Source: Absidia repens (Eukaryota; Mucoromycota; Mucoromycetes; Mucorales; Cunninghamellaceae). Taken from it: DNA of 64,000 nucleotides. Where the stretch lies: NCBI GenBank assembly GCA_002105175.1, contig MCGE01000001.1, positions 2,852,001 to 2,916,000 on the forward strand, given 5' to 3'. How positions within the stretch are numbered: position 1 is the first letter of the stretch; the number at the start of each line of letters is the position of its first letter. The position numbers were made by a program, and so were the translations under genes. Shown piece after piece: positions 1 to 11,309 of this stretch. The notes beneath the pieces were generated by a model, which saw only the letters and a list, made by a program, of their open reading frames with translations, was not told the origin of the DNA and ran no database searches.

Positions 1-500
1 CGTCAATAAAAGATATCCCAAGTTTTTTACAGTATATTAGCTCCCATTTCACAAGTGTCACTTTATATTAGTGTTGACTATTCTTTATATCTCACTTTGT
101 TGTCACGCATCCTCCATTAGGTCACTCGTTATAAATGAACCACACATCTTTACTTAGTATCTACCAGTATGCTTTAATAAAATATGTCATTTTTATTCAC
201 CCCTACTATAACTCGTCAGATAACAAACAATGTTCCTATTGTAGTTCTTTTGTGAGTGTTCTACCAATTATTTACTATGTAATTCACCCACTGTGACTAC
301 TTGTCTTATCCCTTCACCACTGAAGCCTTAATAACTAGTTAGGAGTTTTAGGTCATCAACATGAAGATATAGACCTATTCTCGCTCTACCATTCATTCAA
401 TCAACCTAGAGCATGATACCAGCGTAGTCGCCACTAGACTGATCAAACTGTATATATCTGGCTCGTTATTTTTGTTTGCAAGTGGCATAAAAAAAAAAAA
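1..500 (-). repeat. Truncated arm of the dispersed foldback element (copy A)
   Basis: This stretch matches the right arm of the long inverted-repeat element at 43.75-45.39 kb: the order of blocks (a CAATAAAA(G/T)ATAT block, a block ending near TTCACTCACT, then CTGTATATATC before an A/T-rich end) is the same in both. The copy is cut by the window start, so its inner part is not visible. No open frame is credible here. From about 500 to the next gene I see only A/T tracts and no further feature. Confidence 0.6.
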
Positions 501-1104
501 AAAAAACGAAAACAAAACTGAAGCCGGTTGTGGCTCAAGTTTATTGTGATACAAAATGGTGGGAGGTGATTATACTTTTATCAAAAAGCACAGTTTAAAA
601 ATCTCATTCCTGACACCAGATAGATTGATTTTATAAAAATTTGCAAACAATTAAAGTTTGCCTTACGTTCCTGCTGACCCGAATCATTTGAAAAAAAAAA
701 AAAGCACGGCAATGGTAAATATATTTGTTTGGTACTTAATCCTGAGGCTATTTTAACCCAGATATAGCATACGATCTTTGCATTAAGAACACCCTTTGCC
801 TTAACCTTAATTTGATTTCCTACTGTATTTACATAAAATGCAAACAGAAAATGAAGACGACTAGCTCATAAAGTAAATCAGTGCATGTAATGATATCTAA
901 GTAAGGACCTTCCAACCGTTCCGGAGGCTGTATGTAAGGGGGGAGGGTTTGTATTTTTTTTTTTTTTTGGAGGCGGATCATGCTGCAGGAGAAAACATTG
1001 CATAGGACGTGATTTTAATGGAAATAAATAAGAAGGTCATAAATGTTATCTATGATATCTTAATATTTTCGTTCCTTGCTTTCTCAAAGTCGAAGGGAAA
1101 AAAA

Positions 1105-3492
1105 ATGATTATTTCCCATGTTTTGATTATGCTTCTTCCCGTATGGCAAACGTTATTCATAAATCGAATCATTGCAATTCAAGTGACGGTTGATCAAAAA
1201 TCATTAATTCCTGATTCATTTGCCAACATATATCTCACTTATCCAAATCAGCCTCCTTACCAAGGTGTTTATAAAGTCCGCGTCAGCCCTAATTGCCAAG
1301 CTGATTCCTCTTCTGAAAAGGTGATTGGTGACATGACGGTGTCAGAGAAGGTACAGCCAAAGAAGCTAATTTGGTATATTCCAGCATCCTTGGCGAAGCA
1401 ACCAGTATGCATAAAAATCTACAGTGAGCAGCAAACACTGTTAGGCACAAGCAGCATGTACCGCATTAAAGCTTGTAGAAAAAAGCAGAGCGAATGGAAT
1501 CATTTACTATTTGATGCCGCAAAATTCCATTCTACCGTCCAACATAATTCTATCGTGGCCGACTCGAAAGACAAAAGTAATAGAGACGTGGATAGTTTTT
1601 CCCCTTTCCTCCACCTTTATAGACTAACTGGATTTTTTTTTTCTTTCTATTTTTCATATAAATATGAATACTGTATATTGTAGAAATCGGAATTATTGGG
1701 GCTGGCGCCTCGGGATTGTTTAGTGGTTTTCTCCTGGAATCTGTTGGCTTTCATAATTATGAAATTCTCGAAGCAAGTCAACGTCTGGGAGGGCAAAACT
1801 GCCTTCTCTTTCTTTTACCTGCCTTTTAATCATTATTATTTTTTAGACGAATCCACACTGCTTATTTTGGGAAACCGGAAGAGTACCGCTATCAAGAAAT
1901 GGGGTACGAGTCGAGAAAGGGAAACTGGAATTCCTATACTCACTACTCAATTTTTTTTTCTTTCAATATGTAGACCAATGAGAATCCCATTTGCAAACAA
2001 ATATAAAAACAAAACGCTTCCCGTCAAGGATCATCAAATTGTGTTTCAATTGGCGGATGAATTGAACAAACGAAATGATGAAAAGCACCATATCAAATTC
2101 ATTGACTGGATACAGCATAATGACGAGTAAAGGGATCACACATAAATTTCGAATTCCGACTATCTATTACCAACTTTTTTCTATTATTTACTTTTTTCAG
2201 TACTTTATTTTACAAAGATGGCATCCGATTACCCAATGGTCAAGTTCCAACCACTGGCGATGTGAAACAGAATCCAATCATTGACACTAGATCTTGGTGA
2301 TGTGGGAAAGGAAGCAAACACAGCATTTGATGAATTCTATACCGATGAATGGAAGACGAAGATGGCGGAAAATATGTATGCAGCACATCAAATGTTCTTG
2401 GATAGAGGCTACGACAATTGGTCTGAATGGGGGTATGTGCACAATAAACTGGGCAAATCTCTCAACGTATCTGCTTTGGCAACAGAAGGAGGAGGTGCGC
2501 TTATGATCTGGGAAAGGGTGTATTTCGATTTCATTATTGCCACATCATTATGGAAGACTGTTGACCAGGGACTCAATCGTATCGCTGAAGCATTTAAACC
2601 TCTTCTTGGCAATAAGGTGCAATTCAACACAATGGTATCGAAACTGGCGTTTACTGATGACAACAAGGTTGCTGTCCAGTGGAAATCCTCACCGTTTGAT
2701 CCAAATTATCAATCAAAAACCTACGATCGTGTTATTGTCTCCGCTCCCTTTTCTGTAGTCCGAACATGGCATCTTCCAAGTAAGTTATTTTTATTTATTC
2801 ATACTTTTGAAATACGCATTCACTCACATACAACTGACCCTTCTTTTTTTTTTTTCTTTTTTTTTTTTTGGTATGTGTGATTGTTAGAAATGTCGTATAC
2901 CATTACCAAGGCCATTCGTACATTGAAGTTCTCACAAGCATGCAAAGTAGCGTTAGAATTCAAGACACGATTTTGGGAATACGGTGACCGCCCGATCTTT
3001 GGTGGATGCACGTCGACCGACCTGGCTAGTGGCAAGGCATGCTATCCCCCTTATCGGCATCCTGATGGTGATGGCCGCGGCGTCATGTTGGGCAACTACA
3101 TCTCTGGTGATATGGCGTTAAGCTTGTCGGCAATGAATGAAGAAGATCATGTAGCTCTGGTGCTGGACAACATGGTGGAAATTCATGGTGAGCAGGCTCG
3201 ACAACAATTCACGGGCAACTATCAACGTTATTGTGGTAATCTCGATCCGTATGCAGCATGTTCATGGGCAGCCCCTGAGCCTGGTCAACATAGTCTTTTT
3301 TCACCGTCCTACTTTCAAATGGAGCAAGGTTTGGTGTTTGTTGGGGAACATACGGATGTCAAACATGCTTGGATTAGTGCTGCTTTGGCTTCAGCGCTTC
3401 GTGGCGTGGTGATGATTTTGGTGGAAGCTGGCCATGTGGATGATGCAAGAAAATTGGTTCGACATTGGGACGCGCCTTGGTTGGATATTTAG
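1105..3492 (+). CDS. Secreted L-amino-acid oxidase-like flavin amine oxidase
   Basis: Probably oxidises an amino acid or amine with FAD, releasing the oxo-acid, ammonia and peroxide. The chosen ATG (1105) begins a hydrophobic signal-like segment; an in-frame ATG at 1018 would add about 29 residues. About 100 residues of beta-rich, probably Ig-like sequence follow. Then comes the Rossmann motif GIIGAGASGLFSG with an acidic end of beta-2 (YEILEAS) and GGRIHT, then YFGKPEEYRYQEMG-PMR, typical of L-amino-acid oxidases. The C-terminal FAD motif is GLVFVGEHTDVKHAWISAAL. Exons by phase: 1105-1576, 1684-1792, 1847-1903, 1974-2126, 2201 onward, then to 2779, then 2888-3492. The intron at 1793-1846 has a GC donor. 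The frame is disturbed near 2240-2297: one frame stops at 2298 and the next one carries the rest. A 52-nt intron (2239-2290) would restore the frame; otherwise this is a one-base indel and the gene may be broken. Confidence 0.8.
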
Positions 3493-4060
3493 TATTTAGT
3501 ATTTAGCATTAACCTTTAGTTTTAGTTTCAGGTTTATTGGAATGTTCTATAGCTTTAGCTTATAGATCATCATGACATCAATTTTTTAATTAAATAAAAA
3601 AGGGCTATATTTGGAAATCAATTTATATTGAAAGAATACTGCGAATGAAAAATGGGTGACAGTCTCTGGGATTTGATAGGATATGTTTGAAAGCAATTTT
3701 GTTTTTTTTTATTTGTAAAATGGCTAAAAGGCGCTAGTAGTCTCATTGTCGCTGTTTCTGCGTAACCCAGAACAGCTGGATTGGCTTTACATTGGTTAGT
3801 TTCTTCCCAATGTCATGTACAACAAGTGGGGATTGAAAATCAAAGTACAAAAATAGGGACAACTGTATCGGAATGGTCTCTTCGGATCGGCCTCGTCTCC
3901 GAAAGGGTCATTGTTTATTCTTTAAAATTTAAATCAAATAAAAACTTTTTTTTCTTACTTTTCTATTTCCCTCTTCTCTTTCTCTCTTGCTATTTCTTCC
4001 TCCCACCCATTCCCTTCTTTTCTTTTATATATTTATATTTATATTCATATATCATTTCTG
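3493..4060. other. Intergenic: 3' end of the oxidase gene and promoter of the next
   Basis: There is an AATAAA-type signal near 3592, shortly after the oxidase stop codon. The rest is T/C-rich (3940-4050) just before the next ATG, as expected for a fungal core promoter and 5' UTR. No gene is seen. Confidence 0.5.
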
Positions 4061-4304
4061 ATGGGTAATCAATCAAGTCGTATTATTGAGAAAACCAAAC
4101 GCAACAACCGACCTAAAGGACGACGTCGTAGCACAATAAGTCATCGATCAGCACCAGCAACCATCAACTTTCGACCTGATCGTCGCCCGTCAGCTGCTGG
4201 ATTGATGGCTGCCAACACGCCTAACCATTATGTCAAACGAAGGAAACCAAGTTCAGTAAAGTCTCCCGAAGACTTGAAAGAATGGGATCGCTTACAACGT
4301 CAGG

Positions 4305-4335
<31 letters not shown>

Positions 4336-5315
4336 AGTAGATATTTTTTCCGTTCCCGCCGAAAAATTTTTTCATCCCAAAAAAGGATTTTCCCACTGAC
4401 GTTCTCGAAAGAGAAATATTTCAAACTCCTCACGATACTTACCGTTTTTTTTTTTTTTAGCATTATTTGCTTAAAAATGCCCGTAGCACCAACTGCTGTG
4501 CAATCGATAAAATGGACTATATACCAAAAACGATTTTGGACATCGATACAGGCAATGGTATTTGGGCGTTTGAAATGGCCATTGAATATCCTTCTAGTCG
4601 TGTTATTGGTATCGGCCATCGATCGGTACCTGACCAAACTGGCCGGCCTAGCAACCTCGAATACATTCAAGCCGATGTTCATCAACCTTGGGCCTTGGAT
4701 TCTAATTCTGTGGATCTGTAAGTTTAATACTCTTTTTTTTTTTTTTTTTTTTTTTACAGCGACTCACACTTTTACTTTACTTGTAGTATTTTTCAACGTG
4801 CTATGGGTCCGACATTGACGACTAAAGAATGGGATCACATCATGGCGGAAAACATACGGGTATTGAAACCAGGCGGCTATATTGAATGGGTTGAATGCGA
4901 TGTGATGCATCATCGACCAGGGCCAATCCAGCAAGCATTTGACCAATATATTGAACAAGAATGGACTTCCAAGATGATGGATTTTTACTATACAACAACG
5001 TTTGATCAACTCATTGAAAATACTGGACAATTGGACTTGAAAAATCATATGACATGGGATATACCAATTGGTGAATGGCACGAAGAGATTCATGGCAAGC
5101 AACTGGGCTTCATCAATCAGGATTTACAAAAAGCTTCCTATCGAAACAAGAAACCTTATTATACGACGGCCTGGAATATGACGACGGATGACTACGATAC
5201 CGCTGTACAGGAGCTGTTATTGGAATTTGAAGACTACAAAAGCTTCTCTCGCTTCCATTGCTGGCTAGCTAGAAAACCCACCCTCCCAACCTCTTCTTCA
5301 CTTCCCCCTCTTTGA
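4061..5315 (+). CDS. SAM-methyltransferase-like protein with N-myristoylation-type start
   Basis: A class I methyltransferase-fold protein of about 343 residues from three exons, 4061-4303, 4461-4717 and 4787-5315; the phases join cleanly. The start MGNQSSR fits an N-myristoylation signal (Gly2 with Ser at the fifth position counted from Gly), followed by a basic tail. The fold is visible as LDIDTGNGIWAFEMA (motif I), an EYIQADVHQPW segment, VLKPGGYIEWVE (post-motif) and a C-terminal region ending SFSRFHCWLARK. The family consensus for motif I is DxGTGTG and beta-2 usually ends in an acidic residue (GID); here these read DIDTGNG and GIG, so cofactor binding may be weakened. The substrate is unknown. 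It resembles the large fungal family of uncharacterised LaeA/TAM-type methyltransferases. Confidence 0.75.
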
Positions 5316-5439
5316 ATATTTATGTACCATATCCTTTGTATTTTTTATTATTTCCACTTTTTTAAACCTTCATACTAGACCTTTTTATGCATTGTAACAT
5401 TATTATCTTCCATCATTCATCCTCCAATAAAAAAAATAA

Positions 5440-6075
5440 TAATAATCGCCAACCAAGAATTGAAATATTTCAAATCCCGCGAACATGATTTTTTATCTAC
5501 TCCCATTTTTTCCCAATAGTCCTTCTTTTTTTTTCTTCACCATTCAACTTCTATGGGGCTATGTTGAATTTAGATTAGCATCAGGACTAGTTCAGAAGGG
5601 TTTTTAGTTCAGCGATTACAAGATGCATGGGGAAACTCTTTCATTTTGGATCTAAGATTTGGAACCGCCTTTAGTTGGCTCTTTGGAGCTTCCATTTATG
5701 TGTTAGGTTGTCCATAGTTTACATCTTCAACTTAATAAAATATGTCTCTTTGTACTTACTTCGTTGAAAAGTGTCCCATTAGTCTCTTTCATGTCTTGCG
5801 CAATAGATCCTTATTTTACTACTATCACTCCTTTTGAACGATACTGACCGTAGTTATGTTTCAACAACAGTAGTCTCTTTAGTCTCTCTCCATACCTTAA
5901 CTATATTTGATCTCTTTTCACAGTCGACTCTTTAGATTAACGCTGACCATTCTTTATATCTCACATTTGTCTCCTTCATGCTACCTCCGTTAGATCCCTT
6001 TATTTGCTGTTGAATTTCTTAGGTTTTGCTTATGTTTCAATAAAATATACCCTTTTTTTTCAACCTTCTAACAGC
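5440..6075 (-). repeat. Foldback element arm (copy B)
   Basis: It contains the reverse complement of the family core (GATGCATGGGG then CTCTTTCATTTTGGATC at about 5621-5653), then AATAAAATATGTCTC, the TACTACTATCACTCC block and a second CAATAAAATATA block, in the same order as 44,540-45,100. Its inner end starts at AAATCCCGCG just after the methyltransferase 3' end. Only one arm is present. Confidence 0.65.
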
Positions 6076-6186
6076 TAACAAACCCATCGGATATGGGACA
6101 GTAGTTTTTTCTTCTTCTTCTGCTGTCATATAAGATATGAATCTAATATTATACCATATACGACGATGAACGATGTTTTCGATGAT

Positions 6187-6225
<39 letters not shown>

Positions 6226-7571
6226 GAGTGAATTCTGAACAACCAGGCATCAGCAGTATCTATTAAATTAAAAAGAGTTGGCTTATATGTTTTACCAGTA
6301 TCATGGGGTTTTAATGGTGATAGTTTACCTGTATTTATGTTATTAACTGTACTTACTTGGTTCTGCTTTAGTTAGCATCACTTCGTTGGTTGACGTTCCT
6401 TACGAGGATGCTTCGATGAGCCTCTAACATCTATTGGATAAAATACAGTTCAGCTAATATGTCCATATGGGGGGGGGTTTAATTATTACTTCACAATCAA
6501 ATGGGGTATAAATGATGTAAGAACTGTCATGATCTTTCTCCGAGAATTGTACAGAACAGGATCAATAGTATCCTTGAACCACAGTTTTTGTACAAAGTCC
6601 TATGATATGACTTTTCGAAAATTCCACTGACTAGAATCATTTCAATTTCAAGGCTCTCCAGACAAAATTTCCAAATATCAGCCTACTTTGAATACTTATA
6701 CTACTTTTTTTATAGATCGCATCATTGTAAGACGTTAAATCTGATTAAAAGAGCAACACTACTAGACGAAGTGCACCGTAAAGTGTTTATTTGTACTCAT
6801 GGTGGGATTTTTTTTTGTGGTGTCTATGATGTGCGATTTGCTTCCACGAAAAGAGGCGACTTTTTTTAGGAGGGGGGAAGCTCGCATGTGTATGATGGGA
6901 AGTTCTTTTCGACTATGATCAAATATATTGTACAGAACTGTACAGTACATACACCTACATAGATACACAAAACAACGACAACAACGACAAAGAGAAACAA
7001 ACGAAGGCAAAAGCAGAAGAATGATATTAAAATGGGTTTTATTCGAAAACAAAAATAGTGGCAGTGGACATCATAATAATTTCTAATAACTACAAATTGG
7101 AATAAAGTGTTTTCTTGAGTGATTCTAAATGATTTCATCTATAGCCTTTCTTTTGGGGACAACGCGCGGAGCAAGGTAGATGGCACCCTGGGAGACCACA
7201 TACCCTGAATGCGACAGTACAGCTAATACATATAAATGATATTAGTAACACAAGTCCAAAAAAAGTAATAAAAAGACAATTTTTATTATAAAAAAAAAAG
7301 CAACATAAATAAACTATCAATAAAAATACACGCAGAAAAGATATACAAGACTAAGCTAGGGAAAAATAGGGGAAAAGAAGGACGGGATGACCAAGAAAGA
7401 TAAAATAAGGGGGGGGGTCGATGATAATATAATAATACTAATACTAAAAAAAGGAGGTCAAACCCAACGAGAAAGACAAAGAGAAAGGGAAACTGTGGTT
7501 TTATAAAAATATATACATGTACAAAAGGAAGACGATGACTATGTAAATGGGAGATGGGCGGGCAGTGGATT
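6076..7571. other. Gene-free stretch with long poly-T, then 3' region of the minus-strand gene
   Basis: A poly-T tract of more than 30 bases lies at about 6189-6221. From about 6900 to 7570 the sequence is low-complexity and probably includes the 3' UTR of the minus-strand gene whose stop is at 7572. Open frames here are Phe/Cys-rich and not credible. No RNA gene was recognised. Confidence 0.4.
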
Positions 7572-8468
7572 TTAATACAAATAGGGTGGTTGGTGAGATC
7601 GATGAGATAAACCTTGTCGTTGTCCAAAATAACCGTGCGTCCTTGCTGTTGGGTTCGAGTGTTTCTGTTGGTGATAAAACGACGATGACGCTCTTGAATT
7701 TAAAGACTTGTTATTGAACGGGGTTCGAGGCGAAGTTGATGTTGAAGGTGATTGTTGTTGTTGTTTTGGCAAAAAGTTTGCTGATGGCGCAGGTGGTGAT
7801 TGAGTTGTTGTTAATATGGTGTTGGATGATGACCACCGACTGACTTTCTTCTGTTTAGAATCCTGTTGCTGCCGCAATTGCTGTTCTTCCATAAGCTTTT
7901 TCTGTTGTTGTTCTTCTTGTTCCACTAGTCGCTTCATGAGTTGAAACAAGTTGTGTTTTTCTTCCTGAAGAGCTGATATTTTGGACTTGATCTCTTCTGC
8001 TGAGAGGCCGCCTTGCTTTTCTTCTTCGTTGATAGCAATTTCGCTTTTGATGTTGTTAGAGGAAGATGCATTTGGTGTAAGTGGAGGGGTGTCGTCAGAG
8101 GTAGAATTGCTGGTCAAGGTAGGGAATTCGGCAGTTGGGCTATCCACAGGAGGAGAAGGCAGACCACTGATCATATCATCAAGGACAAGTTTCTGCTTCT
8201 TATTACTGTTAGCAGATATAGTAGTGGTGGTAGAGGCGGTGTAGAGATGAGACGGTAGAGAGGCAGGAGTTAAAGAAGGAGACGAAGCCAAGGATGACGT
8301 TGAAGATGATGATGTTGATGATGACAAGGATGAGCTTGATTTGCGTTTCCTCGCGGCAAGAATAGATCGAATATTGAGTATTTGCTGCGATGGTGGTAGA
8401 TCAAAAGTCACCACATGGTTCTTCTTTTCAAGAGGTTGATCAATGTCGAAGATATTTGGTTGAATCAT
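7572..8468 (-). CDS. Ser/Gln-rich coiled-coil protein of unknown function
   Basis: A single open frame of 298 residues that I do not recognise as a named family. Residues 1-40 are the most protein-like part (FDIDQPLEKKNHVVTFDLPP, then ILNIRSILAARKRK) and could be a short conserved motif followed by a basic patch. Residues about 44-140 are Ser/Thr/Pro-rich. Residues about 155-205 form a charged, probable coiled coil (SAEEIKSKISALQEEKHNLF, then a Glu/Gln-rich run). The C-terminal third is disordered, Ser/Gln/His-rich and basic. This composition suits a nuclear regulatory or scaffold protein, but that is inference from composition only. The ATG follows an A-rich leader. It is head-to-head with ISD11, sharing about 550 bp. 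Confidence 0.6.
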   Translation of the reverse strand: MIQPNIFDIDQPLEKKNHVVTFDLPPSQQILNIRSILAARKRKSSSSLSSSTSSSSTSSLASSPSLTPASLPSHLYTASTTTTISANSNKKQKLVLDDMISGLPSPPVDSPTAEFPTLTSNSTSDDTPPLTPNASSSNNIKSEIAINEEEKQGGLSAEEIKSKISALQEEKHNLFQLMKRLVEQEEQQQKKLMEEQQLRQQQDSKQKKVSRWSSSNTILTTTQSPPAPSANFLPKQQQQSPSTSTSPRTPFNNKSLNSRASSSFYHQQKHSNPTARTHGYFGQRQGLSHRSHQPPYLY

Positions 8469-9018
8469 TCGTCATAAAATAATAAAAGAGCACAAGAATC
8501 AGCAAATAAATAAAATAGAAAAATCACAACACAAAAAGAAAGAAAAGAAGGAAAACTGTGGAAATTAGGTAAAAACGAATCCTCTTTACAGAAAAAAAAA
8601 AGTTTTTCAAGTACCGCTCTAATTTTTTTTATGGGTTTCGCACTGCAGTATGGCTCATACTATTGTGACTTAATTTTTCATTTGGACGAATGGTCAAAAA
8701 AAAAAAGCTTATTTTATTGTTTTATAATGGTGGCAGATTTTTTCACTTTTCTCCTATTTTCATATTGAGACAATATGTTTTTTAGTTCAAACGTGAGGAC
8801 TTGCCATTTTCAAAGATATGAAGGGAAAAAGGGGGGTTGAGCTTAACAAGTGCAGTAGGACTTAAGGCGGGCACACACGGATATGGTTGGACCGAAGCTC
8901 CCCAAGGTTTTGTCGCGGCATTTAAAAAATGGCTCAAAAAAAAAAAAAAAAAGTTAACTGAACCAATCTGTTTTGATTTTCCTTTTCCCCTCTTTACAAC
9001 AACAAAAAGCCAGCAACT
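8469..9018. promoter_or_regulatory. Divergent promoter region of the coiled-coil gene and ISD11
   Basis: This 550-bp gap separates two divergent start codons. A GCGGCATTTAAAAAATGG segment lies at about 8912-8930, resembling the A/T core found before other genes here, and a CT-rich pyrimidine run lies just before the ISD11 ATG. No other gene is seen. Confidence 0.4.
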
Positions 9019-9294
9019 ATGTCTAATACTCGATCCGAAGCACTATCATTATATCGTGGTCTTTTAAGACATGGTAACAGATTCTCGTCTTACAATTTTA
9101 GAGCCTATGCTATTCGACGATCTAAAGATGCCTTCCGTGCTCATCAAAACGAAACCGATCCTGCTGTTATCGCTCAACTGTTGAAGAAGGGTGAAAGCGA
9201 CTTGCAAGTGGTCAAACGTCAAGCAGCTATTAGCAATCTTTATACTACTGGTGATCACCTTGTAGTTGAAAATGCCAAGCCTCGTCATGTTTAG
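9019..9294 (+). CDS. ISD11: ISD11 / LYRM4, iron-sulfur cluster assembly LYR protein
   Basis: A 91-residue intronless LYR-motif protein (LYR at residues 11-13). In the family, Isd11 binds and stabilises the cysteine desulfurase Nfs1 in the mitochondrial matrix, together with acyl carrier protein, for Fe-S cluster synthesis. The three-helix layout is visible: SLYRGLLRHG, FRAYAIRRSKDAFRAH, then a central helix and LYTTGDHLVVENAK, matching LYRM4 members (Arg-rich 'RAYAxRR' helix and LY-x(4)-LVVE end). Length is normal. The ATG sits in an A-rich context (CAACTATGTC). An AATAAAA signal lies about 80 bp after the stop. The gene converges on the phosphatidylserine synthase gene. Confidence 0.9.
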   Translation: MSNTRSEALSLYRGLLRHGNRFSSYNFRAYAIRRSKDAFRAHQNETDPAVIAQLLKKGESDLQVVKRQAAISNLYTTGDHLVVENAKPRHV

Positions 9295-9597
9295 TTTTAG
9301 TTACCCTTTCAGTCTTATATTTTTCTTTATATATTCTATAGTACCCTATATACTGTACAGCACTTTTGTACCAATAAAATCCAATTTTTTTTATATTCAT
9401 GTTTTTATTTGTAAAAATAGATAAAATAAAAAATAAAAATGATGATCTAATCTAGCGATGTGTGCGTGTGCGTGTGCATGTGTGTATGAGGGGGGGGATG
9501 TGGAAAGAATATACAAAGTGAATAGTGTTGGCAGGGTAGGGAAATCTATAGTAAATGCTACATATATTGAGGTCTATGTGAAAACTACAGTCAAATT

Positions 9598-10672
9598 TCA
9601 TTCGTCCTTTCTATTCACGACTTGTTTTTTAGGGCAAATGATAAATCGCCAAAGGGGGAAGATGATAAACAGGAAGGACAGCACAATGGACCAAGACACC
9701 TTGACAAATAATGGTGCAGGCACAGTGAATTCGTTTTCGGAGAACTTGAGACAAATCAGTGATTCCGTCATGATGTTGCATATAAAAACCCAGGCATGAA
9801 CACCAAGGCGTTCAGTATTGCTATAAAAACAGATTAATATATATATATATGAGTATTATCATTTTTAGACATGCCATCGTTTTCTATTTTATAGTACCTA
9901 TCCGAAATATATTGGTATATGTCACGAGCACCTGGGATGGCAAAGAGGAATACCAGAGTCAATCGATAAGTGTTTAAAGGGTGTTCAGGAGGGACCCATA
10001 AAAGAGCCTTCAAATAAAAGCAATTTAATTCACATTGCAAGAACTTAAATAATTAAGAAAAGAGGTCAGATATTATTATCTTAGATTTAAACTTTCTTTT
10101 TTAAAAAAACTTACCACCAACATCAGCCCAATCGTACCAAAATAATTCTTTGCGCTAGATGTCGTCTTCCATTCAAATCGAGTCCAGTCTTTTGGTGTAA
10201 ATTGCTGTACTGCACGTTTGGCCTTTCCACTAAATGATTTGATTTGTCGGAGACCAACCCAAGAATATTCCTGTAAAATATACACCATTAGTACATCTTG
10301 ACACTTTTAGCTGCCAATTACCATAATCCGAACTTACCTTGACTTCCAAATATTGACATGTTTTCATACCAAGAGAAATACCGGCCCAGTTACATAAAAA
10401 TACGTCCAGAATCCACTACATAACACACAATACAAAATAGAAAAGATCAGTTGACTTCCTTATAGTGTTCAATATATCAGTTTCCATACGTGATCCCACC
10501 AGCATTCAGCAAAATTGTTAAGTTGATGTTCCAGAGAGTATTCCAGTAGTTCAAATGTGACAGATAATATCCAACAAAGCCAATAATCTCGAATAATCAA
10601 TGCTTTTCCATACCATCCAAGAGCATGTGCTATGACAAAGATATCCACTTGATTCTATTAAAAAGAGCATAA

Positions 10673-10707
<35 letters not shown>

Positions 10708-11309
10708 ATTGTATTACCATAATATTTGACCATGATGTTTCACAATTATCCGCATATGACCGTTCAGGTAATTCAATACCTAATCCAGGATCAAAGTAGG
10801 TCATGAACTGACGGGCATCTTTTTTATTCTATAATCAAAGCAGTGGCATGTGAGTTTCCATACCGGTCTATGATCCTTAGTGTATATTGTTTGCCTTACC
10901 AGAAAGAGCATAAATACCAGGAAGAGTTGATATAAAACGCTAAGACTGAGAATCGCACGCCAAAAAGGAATGCTTGGACGAACAAACGGACCATCACGGA
11001 ATTGAAGCATGCCAATAAAAACAAAACAACAAATAGCAGCCAGAACACCTAGTTTGACACTAGTTTCCGTATCTTCATGATTAGTAATGGCAGCATAGAA
11101 TAACCAAGAGAGAAGAATGAGCAAGGCAGTGAGGGTATGAGGATGGACTATAAGGCAGAAAGAAAAGAAACAAATAAGCAAAACAAAACATGACAGGGCA
11201 TGGGTTGAGAGTAATCCATTGATTTACATAATTCATCGTTGTTTTCAGTATCCTTGACATGAGGCGAAGGTTTTCTTGATTCAACTTGTTCTATCGCTGG
11301 ATCAACCAT
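9598..11309 (-). CDS. Base-exchange phosphatidylserine synthase (PTDSS family)
   Basis: A 402-residue membrane enzyme, expected in the ER, that would make phosphatidylserine by exchanging the head group of an existing phospholipid for serine. Eight exons join in phase: 11309-11228, 11147-10900, 10828-10718, 10654-10490, 10415-10338, 10270-10115, 10043-9898 and 9820-9598. Family hallmarks in order: [144 protein letters not shown]. Several hydrophobic helices are evident. This is the animal/plant type (PF03034), not the CDP-diacylglycerol type (Cho1) of yeast, which is the notable point. Confidence 0.9.

Noticed and set aside
4282..4818. A 178-residue plus-strand frame within the methyltransferase gene
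   Set aside because: It reads through poly-Lys and poly-Phe tracts that are the two introns in the wrong frame; the methyltransferase exons explain the sequence better.
6762..7320. Minus-strand Cys/Phe/Val-rich frames resembling small secreted or membrane proteins
   Set aside because: They lie in the probable 3' UTR of the gene ending at 7,572, lack start context and are low-complexity.
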